Shown piece after piece: positions 9,833-19,646 of a stretch of 39,858 nt of DNA (positions are counted from its first letter, which is position 1; every line of letters starts with the position of its first letter). Where the stretch lies: assembly GCF_900215315.1 (NCBI RefSeq), contig NZ_OBEB01000012.1:1-39858 (forward strand). The letters run 5' to 3'. The position numbers were made by a program, and so were the translations under genes. Source of the DNA: Arsukibacterium tuosuense. Lineage in GTDB: Bacteria; Pseudomonadota; Gammaproteobacteria; Enterobacterales; Alteromonadaceae. The notes beneath the pieces were generated by a model. That model saw only the letters and a list, made by a program, of their open reading frames with translations. It was not told the DNA's origin and ran no database searches.

Positions 9833-10201
9833 TTACAGTACTTCTGGTGCCAGTGACACGATCTTCATAAACTTATCGCCACGAAGTTCACGTGTTACAG
9901 GGCCGAAAATACGTGTGCCGATCGGTTCCAGCTTAGTGTTTAACAACACTGCTGCATTGCGATCAAAACGGATTAATGACCCGTCCTGACGACGTACGCC
10001 TTTGCGTGTACGCACCACCACTGCATTCAGAACGTCACCTTTTTTAACCTTACCGCGAGGAATTGCTTCCTTAACAGTAATTTTAATGACGTCACCAATT
10101 GCGGCATAACGGCGATGCGAACCACCTAAGACCTTAATACACATTACGCTGCGCGCGCCGCTGTTGTCTGCGACTTCCAGCATAGATTGCATCTGGATCA
10201 T
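9833..10201 (-). CDS. rplN: 50S ribosomal protein L14 (uL14)
   Basis: A 122-residue protein of standard length, starting [27 protein letters not shown]. The [22 protein letters not shown] and [13 protein letters not shown] segments are conserved. L14 sits at the subunit interface and forms bridges with 16S rRNA; it is also where the silencing factor RsfS binds. It is the first gene of the spc operon, directly behind its own promoter and the S10 operon terminator. Confidence 0.97.
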   Translation of the reverse strand: MIQMQSMLEVADNSGARSVMCIKVLGGSHRRYAAIGDVIKITVKEAIPRGKVKKGDVLNAVVVRTRKGVRRQDGSLIRFDRNAAVLLNTKLEPIGTRIFGPVTRELRGDKFMKIVSLAPEVL

Positions 10202-10286
10202 CTTAGTGCTCCGCTATTCTACTATATAGCCCTCTCGGACTACGCTGCTTACGATAATAAATACCCCCCAGATAGAAGGGCGCGTG

Positions 10287-10295
10287 ATTATAACA
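10287..10295 (-). promoter_or_regulatory. spc operon promoter (extended -10)
   Basis: On the minus strand TGTTATAAT (10287-10295) is an extended -10 (TG-n-TATAAT) with no good -35 at 16-18 bp. It lies between the S10 terminator and rplN, where the E. coli spc promoter is found, and leaves a leader of about 80 bases. Confidence 0.72.
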
Positions 10296-10320
10296 GCACT
10301 TTTACCAAATGGATAGTTTA

Positions 10321-10352
10321 ATAATAAAAAACGGCCCTACTGGGCCGTTTCT
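10321..10352 (-). terminator. S10 operon terminator after rpsQ
   Basis: AACGGCCC and GGGCCGTT (10330-10337 with 10342-10349) form a tight GC stem with a four-base loop, followed on the minus strand by TTTTTTATTATT. It lies about 20 bases after the rpsQ stop codon, so it separates the S10 and spc operons. Confidence 0.92.
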
Positions 10353-10368
10353 TTCAGTGACTTAAAAA

Positions 10369-10623
10369 TTAAGTCGCTGATTCAACTACCGCTACCAGCG
10401 TCCAGGACTTAGTCTTGGACAGAGGACGACATTCACGGATTGTGACAACATCGCCTTCATTACACTGATTGGTTTCGTCATGTACGTGCAGTTTGGTAGT
10501 ACGTTTAATGAATTTCCCATAAATAGGGTGCTTCACAGAACGTTCGATAGCAACAGTGATAGACTTATCCATCTTGTTACTGATCACTTTACCTTGCAGC
10601 GTACGGATATTCGCTTCAGTCAT
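10369..10623 (-). CDS. rpsQ: 30S ribosomal protein S17 (uS17)
   Basis: An 84-residue protein with an OB fold. [42 protein letters not shown] is the conserved RNA-binding portion, and [18 protein letters not shown] is the C-terminal signature. S17 binds the 5' domain of 16S rRNA early. Its ATG overlaps the rpmC stop codon by one base (TAATG), implying translational coupling. It is the last gene of the S10 operon. Confidence 0.97.
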   Translation of the reverse strand: MTEANIRTLQGKVISNKMDKSITVAIERSVKHPIYGKFIKRTTKLHVHDETNQCNEGDVVTIRECRPLSKTKSWTLVAVVESAT

Positions 10624-10814
10624 TACGCACCTGCCTTCTCGGTTAAGATAGTCTTAACGCGCGCGATATCACGACGCACCTGCTTCAATAAATGTGTCTG
10701 AGCTAACTGACCAGTAGCTGCTTGCATGCGCATATTGAATTGCTCACGTAACAGACCTAATAATTCAGCGTTTAACTCTTCTACACTTTTCGATTTTAAT
10801 TCGCTGGCTTTCAT
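10623..10814 (-). CDS. rpmC: 50S ribosomal protein L29 (uL29)
   Basis: A 63-residue two-helix protein ([19 protein letters not shown]...). The start chosen is the ATG at 10812-10814, which shares one base with the rplP stop codon (TGATG); a GTG one codon earlier is possible but would give an unusual MMKAS start. L29 lies beside the tunnel exit next to L23 and helps form the docking site for trigger factor and SRP. The [16 protein letters not shown] signature is present. Confidence 0.96.
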   Translation of the reverse strand: MKASELKSKSVEELNAELLGLLREQFNMRMQAATGQLAQTHLLKQVRRDIARVKTILTEKAGA

Positions 10815-11227
10815 CACATTACCGTCCGCGTTACAAAGGTTGTCTTAAATGGAAGCTTAGCAGCAGCAAGCGTAAATGCATGACGCGCTAACTCTTCAGA
10901 CACACCGTCCATTTCGTACAGAACTTTGCCAGGTTTAATCTGACATACCCAGTACTCAACAGAACCTTTACCACTACCCATCCGTACTTCCAGCGGCTTA
11001 GCAGTAATTGGCTTATCTGGGAACACACGGATCCAGATTTTACCAACACGCTTAACAGCCCGCGTCATAGCACGACGTGCAGATTCGATTTGACGTGAAG
11101 TCATTTGACCACGTTCTAATGATTTCAGTGCATAAGTACCGAAAGATACTTTATCGCCTACCTGGGCTAAACCACGGTTACGACCTTTGTGCACTTTACG
11201 AAATTTTGTACGTTTTGGTTGCAACAT
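10814..11227 (-). CDS. rplP: 50S ribosomal protein L16 (uL16)
   Basis: A 137-residue protein, one longer than in E. coli. Its [20 protein letters not shown]-terminus and the [33 protein letters not shown] core are conserved, including the arginine after KPLEV in the region that is hydroxylated in E. coli. L16 contacts A-site tRNA and is needed for the peptidyl-transferase centre to mature. The stop overlaps the rpmC start, and rpsC is 12 bases upstream. Confidence 0.97.
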   Translation of the reverse strand: MLQPKRTKFRKVHKGRNRGLAQVGDKVSFGTYALKSLERGQMTSRQIESARRAMTRAVKRVGKIWIRVFPDKPITAKPLEVRMGSGKGSVEYWVCQIKPGKVLYEMDGVSEELARHAFTLAAAKLPFKTTFVTRTVM

Positions 11228-11239
11228 CGCTCAATACCC

Positions 11240-11953
11240 CTACTTAGCCTTACGTGCCGGTTTTTTCGGCGCTTTAGGCTGGTTGTTATTGTTAGCGTTG
11301 TTGGTGTTGCTGCTTAATGGCAGAGCTCCTAAGATCTCGCCTTTAAAAATCCACACCTTAACACCAATGATACCGTAAGTAGTTAAAGCTTCTGAGGTGT
11401 TGTAATCAATGTCAGCGCGCAGGGTATGCAGTGGCACACGACCTTCACGATACCATTCATCACGGGCAATCTCAGCGCCGCCTAAACGGCCACTTACCTG
11501 CACCTTGATACCTTTAGCGCCAATCCGCATTGCGTTTTGTACTGCGCGCTTCATAGCACGACGGAACATAACACGACGCTCTAACTGGCTGCTGATTGAG
11601 TCAGCGACTAATTTGGCATCTAATTCAGGCTTGCGGATTTCAGAGATATTGATCTGCGCAGGTACGCCGGCAATAGCGGCAACTTGCTTGCGGATCTTCT
11701 CAACGTCTTCACCTTTCTTACCGATAATTACGCCTGGACGAGCAGTGTGAATAGTCACACGGATGCTTTTCGCAGGACGCTCAATATCAATCCGGCTTAC
11801 TGAAGCGGCTTTCAATTGCTTCGTCAGGTACTGACGAACTTTGTAGTCACCGTTTAAGAAATCCGGGAAATCTTTTGTATTCGCGAACCAGGTTGAGCTC
11901 CATGGCTTAGTGATACCTAGGCGAATACCATTAGGATGTACTTTCTGTCCCAT
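11240..11953 (-). CDS. rpsC: 30S ribosomal protein S3 (uS3), Asn-rich tail
   Basis: A 237-residue protein. The N-terminal [24 protein letters not shown], the KH domain with the GxxG-type loop [17 protein letters not shown], and the C-terminal [43 protein letters not shown] region (helicase-active RNA entry face) are standard. After GEILGALP the tail differs from enteric S3: a serine/asparagine-rich stretch ([12 protein letters not shown]) precedes a basic end ([12 protein letters not shown]). The tail is solvent-exposed and variable in the family. Confidence 0.97.
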   Translation of the reverse strand: MGQKVHPNGIRLGITKPWSSTWFANTKDFPDFLNGDYKVRQYLTKQLKAASVSRIDIERPAKSIRVTIHTARPGVIIGKKGEDVEKIRKQVAAIAGVPAQINISEIRKPELDAKLVADSISSQLERRVMFRRAMKRAVQNAMRIGAKGIKVQVSGRLGGAEIARDEWYREGRVPLHTLRADIDYNTSEALTTYGIIGVKVWIFKGEILGALPLSSNTNNANNNNQPKAPKKPARKAK

Positions 11954-11962
11954 TTCTATCTC

Positions 11963-12295
11963 CTAGTTATCAGCTACAACCACAGTGATGTGGCTGGTGC
12001 GCTTAACAATACGGTCAGCACGACCCTTAGCGCGTGGCTTAATCCGTTTCATTGAAGGACCTTCATCGATGAAGATGGTCTTCACTTTCAACGTATCAAT
12101 ATCCGCACCTTCGTTGTGCTCAGCGTTGGCAATGGCTGATAAAAGAACCTTTTTAACTAACTCAGCAGCTTTCTTAGGGCTGTAAGTCAGTACGTTCAGC
12201 GCCTTATCGACTGACATTCCACGCACCTGGTCAGCGACCAGACGGGTTTTCTGTGCAGAAGAACGGGCAAATTTGTGTTTAGCTAATGCTTGCAT
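11963..12295 (-). CDS. rplV: 50S ribosomal protein L22 (uL22)
   Basis: A 110-residue protein. Two ATG codons are adjacent; I chose the second (12293-12295) because it lies six bases from the AAGGGG ribosome-binding site and gives MQALAKH, matching METIAKH in E. coli. The long beta-hairpin that lines the exit tunnel ([34 protein letters not shown]) is intact, without the deletions known from macrolide-resistant mutants. Confidence 0.96.
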   Translation of the reverse strand: MQALAKHKFARSSAQKTRLVADQVRGMSVDKALNVLTYSPKKAAELVKKVLLSAIANAEHNEGADIDTLKVKTIFIDEGPSMKRIKPRAKGRADRIVKRTSHITVVVADN

Positions 12296-12305
12296 CATTT
12301 ACCCC

Positions 12306-12593
<288 letters not shown>

Positions 12594-12600
12594 TCACAAA

Positions 12601-13425
12601 TTATTTATCACGACGACGTACGATAAGTTTATCAGTACGCTTGTTTGAACGAGTTTTGTAGCCTTTAGTTGGTACGCCCCATGGAGTAACAGGGTGACGA
12701 CCACCAGAAGTCTTACCTTCACCACCACCGTGTGGGTGGTCAACCGGGTTCATTACTACACCACGTACGGTTGGGCGAATGCCGCGCCAGCGCATAGCAC
12801 CAGCTTTACCGTATTGACGTAACATGTGCTCGGCATTACCGATTTCACCGATAGTCGCGCGACAATCTGCTAATACTTTACGTACTTCGCCGCTACGCAG
12901 ACGCAGAGTGACATACTCACCGTCGCGTGCCAGGATCTGTACGAAAGCACCGGCTGAACGAGCCAGCTGGCCGCCTTTACCTGGTTTCATTTCGATATTG
13001 TGTACAACCTGACCTACCGGGATATTCCGCAGTGGCAAAGTGTTACCCGCTTTAATTGGCGAGTCCATACCAGAAATGACTGAATCACCAGCTTTCAGGC
13101 CTTTAGGGGCCAGAATGTAACGACGCTCACCGTCTGCATACAGTACTAAAGCAATGTTAGCGGTACGATTTGGATCGTATTCTAAGCGTTCTACTTTAGC
13201 CGGAATGCCGTCTTTAGTGCGTTTGAAGTCGACAACACGATAATGTTGCTTATGACCACCACCGATATGACGGGTAGTGATACGACCTTTGTTGTTACGA
13301 CCACCAGTTTTAACGTTCTTCTCTAACAAAGGAGCATAAGGCTTGCCTTTGTACAGGTCAGGGTTAACCACTTTTAATACGTGGCGACGACCTGGTGACG
13401 TAGGTTTACACTTTACAAGTGCCAT
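12601..13425 (-). CDS. rplB: 50S ribosomal protein L2 (uL2)
   Basis: A 274-residue protein, the usual length. The OB and SH3-like RNA-binding domains are followed by the highly conserved C-terminal loop [28 protein letters not shown], which holds the histidine thought to matter for peptidyl transfer and tRNA binding. L2 is essential for association of the two subunits. It lies between rplW and rpsS. Confidence 0.98.
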   Translation of the reverse strand: MALVKCKPTSPGRRHVLKVVNPDLYKGKPYAPLLEKNVKTGGRNNKGRITTRHIGGGHKQHYRVVDFKRTKDGIPAKVERLEYDPNRTANIALVLYADGERRYILAPKGLKAGDSVISGMDSPIKAGNTLPLRNIPVGQVVHNIEMKPGKGGQLARSAGAFVQILARDGEYVTLRLRSGEVRKVLADCRATIGEIGNAEHMLRQYGKAGAMRWRGIRPTVRGVVMNPVDHPHGGGEGKTSGGRHPVTPWGVPTKGYKTRSNKRTDKLIVRRRDK

Positions 13426-13441
13426 TTCCTAACTCCTCTTC

Positions 13442-13744
13442 TTACTCAGCGCCGCCAACGAAATCGATTTCGCTGCCTTCTTTAAGAGTAACGTAAGCTT
13501 TTTTCCAATCGCTACGCTTGCCCATCCGCGCACCAGTGCGCTTGGTCTTACCCTTAACATTAACAGTGCGAACACCCACTACTTCTGTTTCAAACAGTTT
13601 TTCTACGGCAGCTTTAATATCAGCTTTAGTAGAAGTAGTAGATACCTTGAAAACGATAGTGTTGTTGTTCTCTGCCGCATTAGTTGCTTTTTCAGAAACA
13701 TGCGGAGCCAGAATCACTTTCAGTAAACGTTCTTCACGGATCAT
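13442..13744 (-). CDS. rplW: 50S ribosomal protein L23 (uL23)
   Basis: A 100-residue protein, starting [21 protein letters not shown]. The exposed tip and extended loop ([33 protein letters not shown]) form the exit-tunnel docking site for SRP and trigger factor, as in E. coli. Its ATG overlaps the rplD stop (ATGA), so translation of L4 and L23 is likely coupled. Confidence 0.97.
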   Translation of the reverse strand: MIREERLLKVILAPHVSEKATNAAENNNTIVFKVSTTSTKADIKAAVEKLFETEVVGVRTVNVKGKTKRTGARMGKRSDWKKAYVTLKEGSEIDFVGGAE

Positions 13745-14346
13745 GCTAACAGCTCCTCAAGTTGTTTAACTGCAGCAGCAGTCATTAACACTTTGTCGAA
13801 TGCGATTAAGCTGACCGGGTCGATACCGTGTACGTCACGTACGTCAACCTTGTACAGGTTACGTGCAGACAAGAACAGGTTCTCATCTACTTCGTTAGTC
13901 ACAATTAATACGTCTTTCAGATCCATCGCCTTTAATTTGGCAGATAACTCTTTGGTTTTCGGGGTATCAACTGCAAAGTTTTCAACCACGATTAACCGTT
14001 CCTGACGCACTAATTCAGACAGAATGCTCATGATCGCACCGCGATACATTTTACGGTTTACTTTGTGGCTGTGATCTTGTGGCTTAGCCGCAAATGTCAC
14101 ACCGCCTCCGCGCCATATTGGGCTACGGATTGTACCAGCACGGGCACGGCCTGTACCCTTCTGGCGCCATGGCTTCTTGCCGCCACCGCGAACTTCTGAA
14201 CGAGTTAACTGTGCACGGGTACCTTGACGGGCGCCAGCTGCATAAGCAACTACTACCTGGTGTACCAGAGCTTCGTTAAACTCACGTCCAAAGGTAGCTT
14301 CGGAAACTTCAAGAGCGCCTTGAGCGTCTCGTAATGCTAATTCCAT
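13741..14346 (-). CDS. rplD: 50S ribosomal protein L4 (uL4), S10 operon autoregulator
   Basis: A 201-residue protein. I chose the ATG at 14344-14346, giving [14 protein letters not shown] as in E. coli, over the GTG one codon earlier; AGGAGA precedes it. The long tunnel loop ([38 protein letters not shown]) is intact and without erythromycin-resistance changes at the [13 protein letters not shown] tip. In E. coli free L4 causes transcription attenuation and translational repression at the S10 leader, and this window has a fitting leader before rpsJ (15345-15528). Confidence 0.97.
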   Translation of the reverse strand: MELALRDAQGALEVSEATFGREFNEALVHQVVVAYAAGARQGTRAQLTRSEVRGGGKKPWRQKGTGRARAGTIRSPIWRGGGVTFAAKPQDHSHKVNRKMYRGAIMSILSELVRQERLIVVENFAVDTPKTKELSAKLKAMDLKDVLIVTNEVDENLFLSARNLYKVDVRDVHGIDPVSLIAFDKVLMTAAAVKQLEELLA

Positions 14347-14364
14347 CACTTATCTCCTCAGACG

Positions 14365-15003
14365 TTAGCTTTTAACAGCTGGTTTAACGATCACGTCACC
14401 GCCGATAGCACCAGGCACTGCGCCTTTTACTAACAGAATGTTACGCTCTGCGTCTACACGAACCACTTCAAGCGATTGCACGGTTACCCGTTCTGCGCCC
14501 ATGTGACCAGCCATTTTTTTACCTTTGAATACTTTACCAGGTGATTGGTTTTGACCAATAGAACCTGGAGCACGGTGTGACAAAGAGTTACCGTGAGTAG
14601 CATCCTGGGTACGGAAATTCCAGCGCTTAACAGCACCAGCAAAACCTTTACCTTTTGATGTGCCAGACACATCAACTTTTTTCGTATCTGCGAAAATATC
14701 CACAGTAATCTCGCTGCCAACCTGAATGTCAGCGCCTTCGTTGTCTAGCAGGCGGAATTCCCACAGACCACGACCAGCATCAACACCCACTTTCGCAAAA
14801 TGACCAGCTTCTGGTTTGTTCAGGCGGTTAGCCTTAACTGTGCCAGCAGTCACTTGCAGCGCGCTATAGCCTTCAACGTCTTGCGTTTTAACATCAGTAA
14901 CGCGGTTTGGTGTCGCTTCGATTACGGTTACAGGGATCGATACGCCATCTTCAGTGAAGATGCGAGTCATGCCCACTTTACGACCGATTAGACCGATAGC
15001 CAT
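14365..15003 (-). CDS. rplC: 50S ribosomal protein L3 (uL3)
   Basis: A 212-residue protein starting [16 protein letters not shown]. The [59 protein letters not shown] region is the extension that reaches the peptidyl-transferase centre; its NQ dipeptide is where PrmB methylates Gln150 in E. coli. L3 helps start 50S assembly. It is second in the S10 operon. Confidence 0.98.
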   Translation of the reverse strand: MAIGLIGRKVGMTRIFTEDGVSIPVTVIEATPNRVTDVKTQDVEGYSALQVTAGTVKANRLNKPEAGHFAKVGVDAGRGLWEFRLLDNEGADIQVGSEITVDIFADTKKVDVSGTSKGKGFAGAVKRWNFRTQDATHGNSLSHRAPGSIGQNQSPGKVFKGKKMAGHMGAERVTVQSLEVVRVDAERNILLVKGAVPGAIGGDVIVKPAVKS

Positions 15004-15032
15004 TTCCTAAACCTCTCTAAAAACCTGTCTGA

Positions 15033-15528
<496 letters not shown>

Positions 15529-15556
15529 ATTATACTTAAACTAACCGTAAACGCAA
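15529..15556 (-). promoter_or_regulatory. S10 operon promoter
   Basis: TTGCGT (15551-15556), a 16-bp spacer and a perfect TATAAT (15529-15534), followed by a GCGCGGCC discriminator. The GC-rich discriminator is that of growth-rate- and ppGpp-controlled promoters. It starts 34 bases after the end of pldA, and I see no clear terminator between the two. Confidence 0.88.
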
Positions 15557-15589
15557 GTGTTGTTTATAATTTGCGCTGTCTTTTGCTAC

Positions 15590-16453
15590 TCAGAGAATAT
15601 CATTTAATTCAAAGCCAATACCAATCCGGGTAACAGATCGATCGTAATCAATCAGACTTTCGCCATAGCCGGTAAATAATTCAGCATAAAGCCGGATATG
15701 ACGATTAAATGGCTGAGAATACGAAAACCGGACTGCTCCTTTATTATTACTGCGCAGATTATTGCGCACCATTAGTCGCCAGGTGGCATCATCCTGCTTA
15801 TAAGCTGCTGATAACTCAAACCAGCCCATATATTTGGTAATATCCGGATTGTCATCGCCTTTCGGATCATCCACAGAGGTTTTTCTTTGCTCGTTAAACC
15901 TGTACCAGGGTTCAAAATTGATGAACACATTACCGATAGAGGTTACCCAGCTTAGTTTTAAGCGGTTCCAGCTACGCGAGAGCTCACCAGCACGTCCATT
16001 AGATTGGTGGGATAGGCTTAAACTAATAATCCGGCTGGCCGCTTCTTCGTAGTTGCGATAATGCGGCAACATCAGAATAAGCTCGGGCTCGTAATTAGTT
16101 TCCCGAAACGGCGACGACACTTCCGAGTTATAAGCCTGCCAGTAGGCTTGCTGAGTAAAAGCAAAGAACAGATAACCATTGTCTTTATAAATTTTCGTCA
16201 ACAATGGGGTTTTCAGGCTTAACTGAAACTTGGCCTCAATGTTATCTGATGGCGCACTGACCCCATCCCGGCTTAAGGTACTGGCGATACCATCAACATA
16301 AGTCAATGGCATCAGATAGTTGGTTTTATGGGGTAGCAGGGTAAAAGGCTCATACTCATCCCATTGCTCTGCCTTTAATCTTTTATCCAGTGCATCAGCG
16401 GCAAATAACTGTATCGAGCTGCATAACAGCAGGCAAGCTAACAACAACTTCAT
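15590..16453 (-). CDS. pldA: Outer-membrane phospholipase A (OMPLA)
   Basis: A 287-residue protein with a signal peptide (MKLLLACLLLCSSIQLFAAD, cleavage near 18-19) and a beta-barrel body. The active site is readable: H149-Q-S151-N-G-R, then S-R-S-W-N163-R, with the same spacing as His142/Ser144/Asn156 of E. coli PldA. The enzyme hydrolyses phospholipids that have moved to the outer leaflet and needs calcium-dependent dimerisation. It lies 61 bases after the acyl-CoA dehydrogenase on the same strand, with an AAGGAT ribosome-binding site. A weak TTGGTA-17-TAGAGT promoter is possible in the gap, so it could be co-transcribed or independent. Confidence 0.93.
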   Translation of the reverse strand: MKLLLACLLLCSSIQLFAADALDKRLKAEQWDEYEPFTLLPHKTNYLMPLTYVDGIASTLSRDGVSAPSDNIEAKFQLSLKTPLLTKIYKDNGYLFFAFTQQAYWQAYNSEVSSPFRETNYEPELILMLPHYRNYEEAASRIISLSLSHQSNGRAGELSRSWNRLKLSWVTSIGNVFINFEPWYRFNEQRKTSVDDPKGDDNPDITKYMGWFELSAAYKQDDATWRLMVRNNLRSNNKGAVRFSYSQPFNRHIRLYAELFTGYGESLIDYDRSVTRIGIGFELNDIL

Positions 16454-16514
16454 AGAAATCCTTAAAATAAACTCTATTCAGTCTGCTGTTGCTTACCAAC
16501 AATAGCGAGACTAA

Positions 16515-18254
16515 CTAGTAATTTTCGTGCGCCAGATTATATAACATTACGGAATCGTTGTTTAATGTCGCATTTATTCCGGTTGCTCTGGGTAATATCC
16601 GGCTAAAGAACCAGTTTGCTGTATGTGTTTTAGCATCGATAAAACTACTGCTATGTTTACTGGTATCCAGCGCCATCAGATTTTTATACCACATGTAGCC
16701 ATACAATATGTACGAGACTAGTGCCAGAAAGTCGCAGGCGGCACCAGCCAGTACAACATTTTCTTTCTGCAAAAGCTGGGTTGTGATCGCCCGCAAATCA
16801 GTTACCGCCTTCGTCAATGGAGCTGCTGAGACATGAGGCTTTTCGATAAGTTCGTCAGCAATATCATCCAATAAGCTAAATAGCACAGTGCCTTTATCTG
16901 CGGCAACTTTACGCAGCATAAAATCTGCGGCCTGAATACCATTGGTGCCCTCATAAATCTGGGCAATTCTCACATCACGAACCAGTTGCTCCATGCCCCA
17001 CTCTTTGACATAACCATGGCCGCCAAACACCTGTTGGGCACTAACGCAGGCATCAAAACCCTGATCGGTCATAAAAGCTTTGGCGATGGGTGTCAGTAAG
17101 TTTGCGCGCTGGCCGGAAACCACACAGTTATCATATTTAGATTTATCCAGCAGCGCTGCCACCCAGGTAGCAAAGGTCCGGCCGGCTTCATTCATTGCTT
17201 TAATATTCAGCAGCATCCGTTGCACGTCAGGGTGGCCAATAATCGGCTCTGCTTTATTAGCATCAGACTCTGTGATCCTTCCCTGTAAGCGATCTTTAGC
17301 ATAAGCAAGTGCATTCTGATAAGCCCGTTCGGCAGCGCCCAGGCCCTGGCTACCCATCGACAGTCGCTCATAGTTCATCATGGTAAACATACAACTTAAA
17401 CCGCGGTGTGGTTCACCAATTAAAAAGCCTTTGGCGTCATCGAAATTCAGGACACAGGTTGCTGAACCATTTATGCCCATCTTATGCTCGATGGACCCGA
17501 CACTGACGCCATTGCGCACGCCGGCCCCGCCATTCGCATCAAGCAAATACTTAGGAACCAGAAACAACGAGATACCACGGCTGCCAGCAGGGGCATCAGG
17601 TAGTTTGGCTAATACCAGATGGATAATATTGGAAGTCAGTTCATGCTCGCCGGCAGTAATAAAAATTTTTGAGCCATTTAACGCATAACTGCCATCAGCG
17701 TTTGGCTTGGCAGTAGTGCGCATAATGCCCAGATCAGAGCCGGCATGTGACTCGGTTAAACACATAGTGCCCGACCATTCGCCGCTGTAGAGCTTTGGTA
17801 AATAAGTTTGTTTGGTAGTGTCATCGGCATGCTGCAACAAAGCCACACAGGCACCAGCAGTTAAGCCAGGGTACAGTGAAAAGGCAATATCGCTGCTGCA
17901 AAGCATTTCATCGACCATCATCGATAAGGCTTTTGGCATGCCCATACCGCCATATTGCGGGTCACCACTTAAGCTGGTCCAGCCGCCCTCAACTAAGCTT
18001 TGATAGGCTGTATAATAATGAGTAGGCAGGCTTACCTTGCCATCAGTTAATTGTGCACCGCGCTGATCTGCATCTGCGGAATATGGCGCTATTTGTTGCT
18101 CACAGATTTTTGCCGCTTCCTCCAGGATTGCTTTTGCCGTATCGGCCTCTATTAAGTCCTGCAACTGACCATTAGTTTGCCAGTACTGGTCTAGCTGCCA
18201 GACATCAAACAAGTTAAAGGTCATATCGGTTATCGGGGCCTGATAGCTGCTCAT
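16515..18254 (-). CDS. Acyl-CoA dehydrogenase, long DmdC-like type
   Basis: A 579-residue flavoenzyme. I start it at the ATG 18252-18254, which follows GAGGAA and begins MSSYQAPITDM as in the DmdC-like family; the in-frame ATG 23 codons upstream (18323) lies beside a predicted operator and lacks a site. It has the FAD/substrate motif CLTESHAGSDLG (about 165-176) and the catalytic-base region RIAQIYEGTNGIQA with Glu435. The extra C-terminal domain places it with 3-methylmercaptopropionyl-CoA dehydrogenase-like enzymes, but no other dmd gene is nearby, so a fatty-acid or branched acyl-CoA substrate is as likely. A PsrA-like palindrome precedes it. Confidence 0.9.
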   Translation of the reverse strand: MSSYQAPITDMTFNLFDVWQLDQYWQTNGQLQDLIEADTAKAILEEAAKICEQQIAPYSADADQRGAQLTDGKVSLPTHYYTAYQSLVEGGWTSLSGDPQYGGMGMPKALSMMVDEMLCSSDIAFSLYPGLTAGACVALLQHADDTTKQTYLPKLYSGEWSGTMCLTESHAGSDLGIMRTTAKPNADGSYALNGSKIFITAGEHELTSNIIHLVLAKLPDAPAGSRGISLFLVPKYLLDANGGAGVRNGVSVGSIEHKMGINGSATCVLNFDDAKGFLIGEPHRGLSCMFTMMNYERLSMGSQGLGAAERAYQNALAYAKDRLQGRITESDANKAEPIIGHPDVQRMLLNIKAMNEAGRTFATWVAALLDKSKYDNCVVSGQRANLLTPIAKAFMTDQGFDACVSAQQVFGGHGYVKEWGMEQLVRDVRIAQIYEGTNGIQAADFMLRKVAADKGTVLFSLLDDIADELIEKPHVSAAPLTKAVTDLRAITTQLLQKENVVLAGAACDFLALVSYILYGYMWYKNLMALDTSKHSSSFIDAKTHTANWFFSRILPRATGINATLNNDSVMLYNLAHENY

Positions 18255-18285
18255 TGCAAATTCCTCACTGGACGGATGAGTGAGT

Positions 18286-18314
18286 AATATGGCATAACGC
18301 TCCGGTTCAGACAA
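18286..18314 (-). promoter_or_regulatory. Possible promoter of the acyl-CoA dehydrogenase
   Basis: TTGTCT (18309-18314), 17 bp, CATATT (18286-18291): four of six matches in each box. It lies between the tuf terminator and the gene, with the palindrome at 18318-18337 just upstream of the -35. Weak on sequence alone. Confidence 0.45.
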
Positions 18315-18317
18315 GGC

Positions 18318-18337
18318 ATTCAAACGTGCGTTTGAAT
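18318..18337. promoter_or_regulatory. PsrA-like operator (fatty-acid regulator)
   Basis: A perfect inverted repeat, ATTCAAACG - TG - CGTTTGAAT, nine bases per arm with a two-base centre. It contains the CAAAC/GTTTG half-sites recognised by PsrA, the TetR-family repressor of fatty-acid degradation genes in Pseudomonas and Shewanella. Its position just before an acyl-CoA dehydrogenase gene supports the call. No regulator gene is in the window. Confidence 0.72.
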
Positions 18338-18351
18338 TTTATTTTGGTGAC

Positions 18352-18383
18352 AAAAAAGGCTCCACAGGGGAGCCTTCTTTACA
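18352..18383 (-). terminator. tufA (str operon) terminator
   Basis: GGCTCC and GGAGCC pair (18358-18363 with 18369-18374) with a short loop, followed on the minus strand by six T (18352-18357). The same block is repeated after the other tuf copy. Confidence 0.9.
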
Positions 18384-18404
18384 TCACTGCTTATTAAAAA
18401 TTAA

Positions 18405-19589
18405 TTAAGCGATGATTTTAGATACTACACCAGCACCTACAGTACGGCCGCCTTCACGGATTGCGAAGCGTAAACCTTCGTCCATCGCGATTGGGCAAAT
18501 CAGCTCAACAACAAACTTCAGGTTGTCGCCTGGCATTACCATTTCTACGCCTTCTGGCAATTCAACTGCGCCAGTTACGTCTGTAGTACGGAAGTAGAAC
18601 TGTGGACGGTAGCCTTTGAAGAACGGAGTATGACGACCGCCTTCTTCTTTTGACAACACGTACACTTCGCCTTCGAACTTAGTGTGTGGCTTGATTGAAC
18701 CTGGCTTAGCCAATACCTGACCACGCTCTACGTCTTCACGCTTAGTACCACGTAACAACGCACCGATGTTCTCGCCTGCACGACCTTCGTCTAACAGCTT
18801 ACGGAACATTTCTACACCAGTACAGGTTGTCGCTACTGTGTCTTTGATACCAACGATTTCTACTGTCTCACCTACTTTGATGATACCTTGCTCTACACGG
18901 CCTGTTACTACAGTACCACGACCAGCAATTGAGAATACGTCTTCGATTGGCATGATGAATGGCTTATCAATCGCACGGACCGGCTCAGGGATATACGTAT
19001 CTAACGCTTCGCCCAGCTCCAGAATTTTCTTTTCCCACTCTGCATCGCCTTCCAGGCCTTTCAGCGCTGAACCACGGATTACTGGTAAATCGTCACCCGG
19101 GAAGTCGTAGTCTGAAAGAAGCTCACGCACTTCCATTTCTACCAGCTCTAACAGCTCTTCGTCATCTACCATGTCACACTTGTTCATGAACACGATGATG
19201 TAAGGTACGCCTACCTGACGTGATAACAGGATGTGCTCACGTGTCTGTGGCATAGGACCGTCAGTCGCCGCAACAACCAGAATTGCGCCGTCCATCTGCG
19301 CCGCACCGGTGATCATGTTCTTAACATAGTCAGCGTGGCCCGGGCAGTCTACGTGTGCGTAGTGACGGGTTGGGGTATCGTACTCAACGTGTGAGGTGTT
19401 GATGGTGATACCACGGGCTTTTTCTTCCGGTGCTTTATCGATTTGATCGAAAGCAAATGCCTGACCGCCGTATGTCTTAGCTAATACGTTAGTGATAGCA
19501 GCTGTCAGAGTAGTTTTACCGTGGTCAACGTGACCGATAGTACCTACGTTTACGTGCGGTTTTACGCGTTCAAATTTAGCCTTAGCCAT
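18405..19589 (-). CDS. tufA: Elongation factor Tu, str-operon copy
   Basis: A 394-residue GTPase that carries aminoacyl-tRNA to the ribosome. G1 (G19-HVDHGK-T26), [12 protein letters not shown] and the switch segment [14 protein letters not shown] are intact; domains 2 and 3 follow. The protein is identical to that of the second tuf gene at 35050-36234, and over the coding sequence I find only one difference, the third base of the Gly19 codon (19533). It is the last gene of the str operon, 57 bases after fusA, and ends at an intrinsic terminator. Confidence 0.98.
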   Translation of the reverse strand: MAKAKFERVKPHVNVGTIGHVDHGKTTLTAAITNVLAKTYGGQAFAFDQIDKAPEEKARGITINTSHVEYDTPTRHYAHVDCPGHADYVKNMITGAAQMDGAILVVAATDGPMPQTREHILLSRQVGVPYIIVFMNKCDMVDDEELLELVEMEVRELLSDYDFPGDDLPVIRGSALKGLEGDAEWEKKILELGEALDTYIPEPVRAIDKPFIMPIEDVFSIAGRGTVVTGRVEQGIIKVGETVEIVGIKDTVATTCTGVEMFRKLLDEGRAGENIGALLRGTKREDVERGQVLAKPGSIKPHTKFEGEVYVLSKEEGGRHTPFFKGYRPQFYFRTTDVTGAVELPEGVEMVMPGDNLKFVVELICPIAMDEGLRFAIREGGRTVGAGVVSKIIA

Positions 19590-19646
19590 GTGTAGACCCT
19601 TCTATATTAAATTGTAGCCCGACTTACACCGGGCCATACTAATTGA

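Noticed and set aside
18255..18323. Upstream start for the acyl-CoA dehydrogenase at 18323
   Set aside because: The extra 23 residues are not family-like and run through the promoter and almost to the palindrome. The ATG at 18254 has a GAGGAA site at good distance.
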